Shown here: positions 63,799 to 64,000 of the stretch, piece after piece | Position numbering within the stretch: position 1 is the stretch's first letter | Layout of the letters: every line of letters begins with the position of its first letter | The notes under the pieces: generated by a model | The model's database searches: none | What the model saw: the letters and a program-made list of their open reading frames with translations, nothing else | Told to the model about the DNA's origin: nothing | Assembly: GCA_035531475.1 (NCBI GenBank) | Contig: DATKST010000177.1 | Span: forward strand, 18,502 to 82,501 | DNA length: 64,000 nt | From: CALCEB01 sp035531475 | GTDB lineage: Bacteria > Acidobacteriota > Terriglobia > UBA7540 | Reading direction: 5' to 3' | Position numbers and translations under genes: made by a program

Positions 63799-63844
63799 GC
63801 TGGCTGGCGCAGACGCTAAAAAGCAACCCTCTGCGCCAGGCAGC
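63799..63844. terminator. Inverted repeat behind the partial gene
   Basis: Arms 63799-63813 and 63830-63844 pair with one mismatch in 15 (core CTGGCGCAGA / TCTGCGCCAG), loop 16 bases. It starts four bases after the stop codon of the partial minus-strand gene, consistent with a terminator, although no T-run follows. Confidence 0.5.
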
Positions 63845-63847
63845 GTG

Positions 63848-64000
63848 CTAGGCTTTTCCCTTGTTGGGTGTCCACGGCCACGGACCTCGAGCCTGTAGCT
63901 CGGTGACTGCCTTCAAGAAAGCTCGGTGGCTATCTCTGTTACGCGGGAACCGCCGGGAAAAGTTCGAGAGCCACTCCTGCTCGTCCCACCCTTCTGCGGC
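63848..64000 (-). CDS. 3' end of an unidentified gene (start outside window)
   Basis: The frame is open from the window edge to a TAG at 63848-63850, giving 50 residues: FSRRFPRNRDSHRAFLKAV then LQARGPWPWTPNKGKA. The basic helix suggests nucleic-acid association but this cannot be tested here. Same strand as the 389-residue gene. Confidence 0.4.
   Translation of the reverse strand, partial: AAEGWDEQEWLSNFSRRFPRNRDSHRAFLKAVTELQARGPWPWTPNKGKA

Overview
The window reads as a chromosomal segment of a GC-rich bacterium, most likely an Acidobacteriota member. That assignment is an inference. It rests on the gene order tsf-pyrH-frr next to a continuous str-S10-spc-alpha ribosomal supercluster, on secreted proteins of styles common in that phylum (IPT/TIG proteins, an Ig-type TPAGxYTITVTG tail, MacB-type permeases), and on many dispersed intergenic hairpins. 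No rRNA, tRNA, CRISPR array or complete insertion sequence was found.

Region 1 (1-23238) is one co-directional housekeeping block. It starts with the 3' part of tsf, then pyrH and frr. A consensus-like promoter at 1971-1999 precedes rpsL, rpsG, fusA, a 68-codon unknown, tuf, and then the S10, spc and alpha operons through secY, adk, map, infA, rpmJ, rpsM, rpsK, rpsD, rpoA and rplQ. Spacing is tight, often with ATGA-type overlaps. Six ribosomal genes begin with TTG or GTG.

Region 2 (23239-38278) is accessory. On the plus strand are small membrane or secreted proteins (including TM2, DUF2752 and SHOCT-like genes), an IPT/TIG lipoprotein that appears split by a frameshift, and gene remnants. 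On the minus strand (37411 down to about 30600) lies an unusual cluster: two very small proteins, a V8-like serine peptidase, a 704-residue unknown, a kelch-type propeller, a DUF1360 membrane protein, an overlapping 100-residue Cys-Cys-Gly protein and a truncated subtilase. None of its large proteins has an evident signal peptide.

Region 3 (38279-47647) is mostly core metabolism: VanZ-like protein, guaB, rpmE, thyX, a PIG-L deacetylase, two secreted unknowns, an acyl-CoA dehydrogenase, an RNase HI and a coiled-coil zinc-ribbon protein.

Region 4 (47949-53537) is an accessory stretch with a putative Stv-domain protein, a CocE-type hydrolase, a membrane-anchored Mrr-like nuclease, an unknown, an HNH protein bracketed by 63-bp direct repeats, and a HicB-like protein with no partner.

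Region 5 (53739-64000) holds a MacAB-type efflux operon (adaptor, ATPase, two permeases), an MFS transporter, a truncated permease joined to a TPR gene, a 389-residue protein and a partial gene at the edge.

The most striking non-coding signal is a family of five related hairpin elements of about 108 bp, one of them an internally deleted 41-bp form. They have GTAGTGG/CCACTAC termini. Two copies carry clear 9-10 bp target-site duplications, and two sit inside the efflux operon on either side of its ATPase gene.
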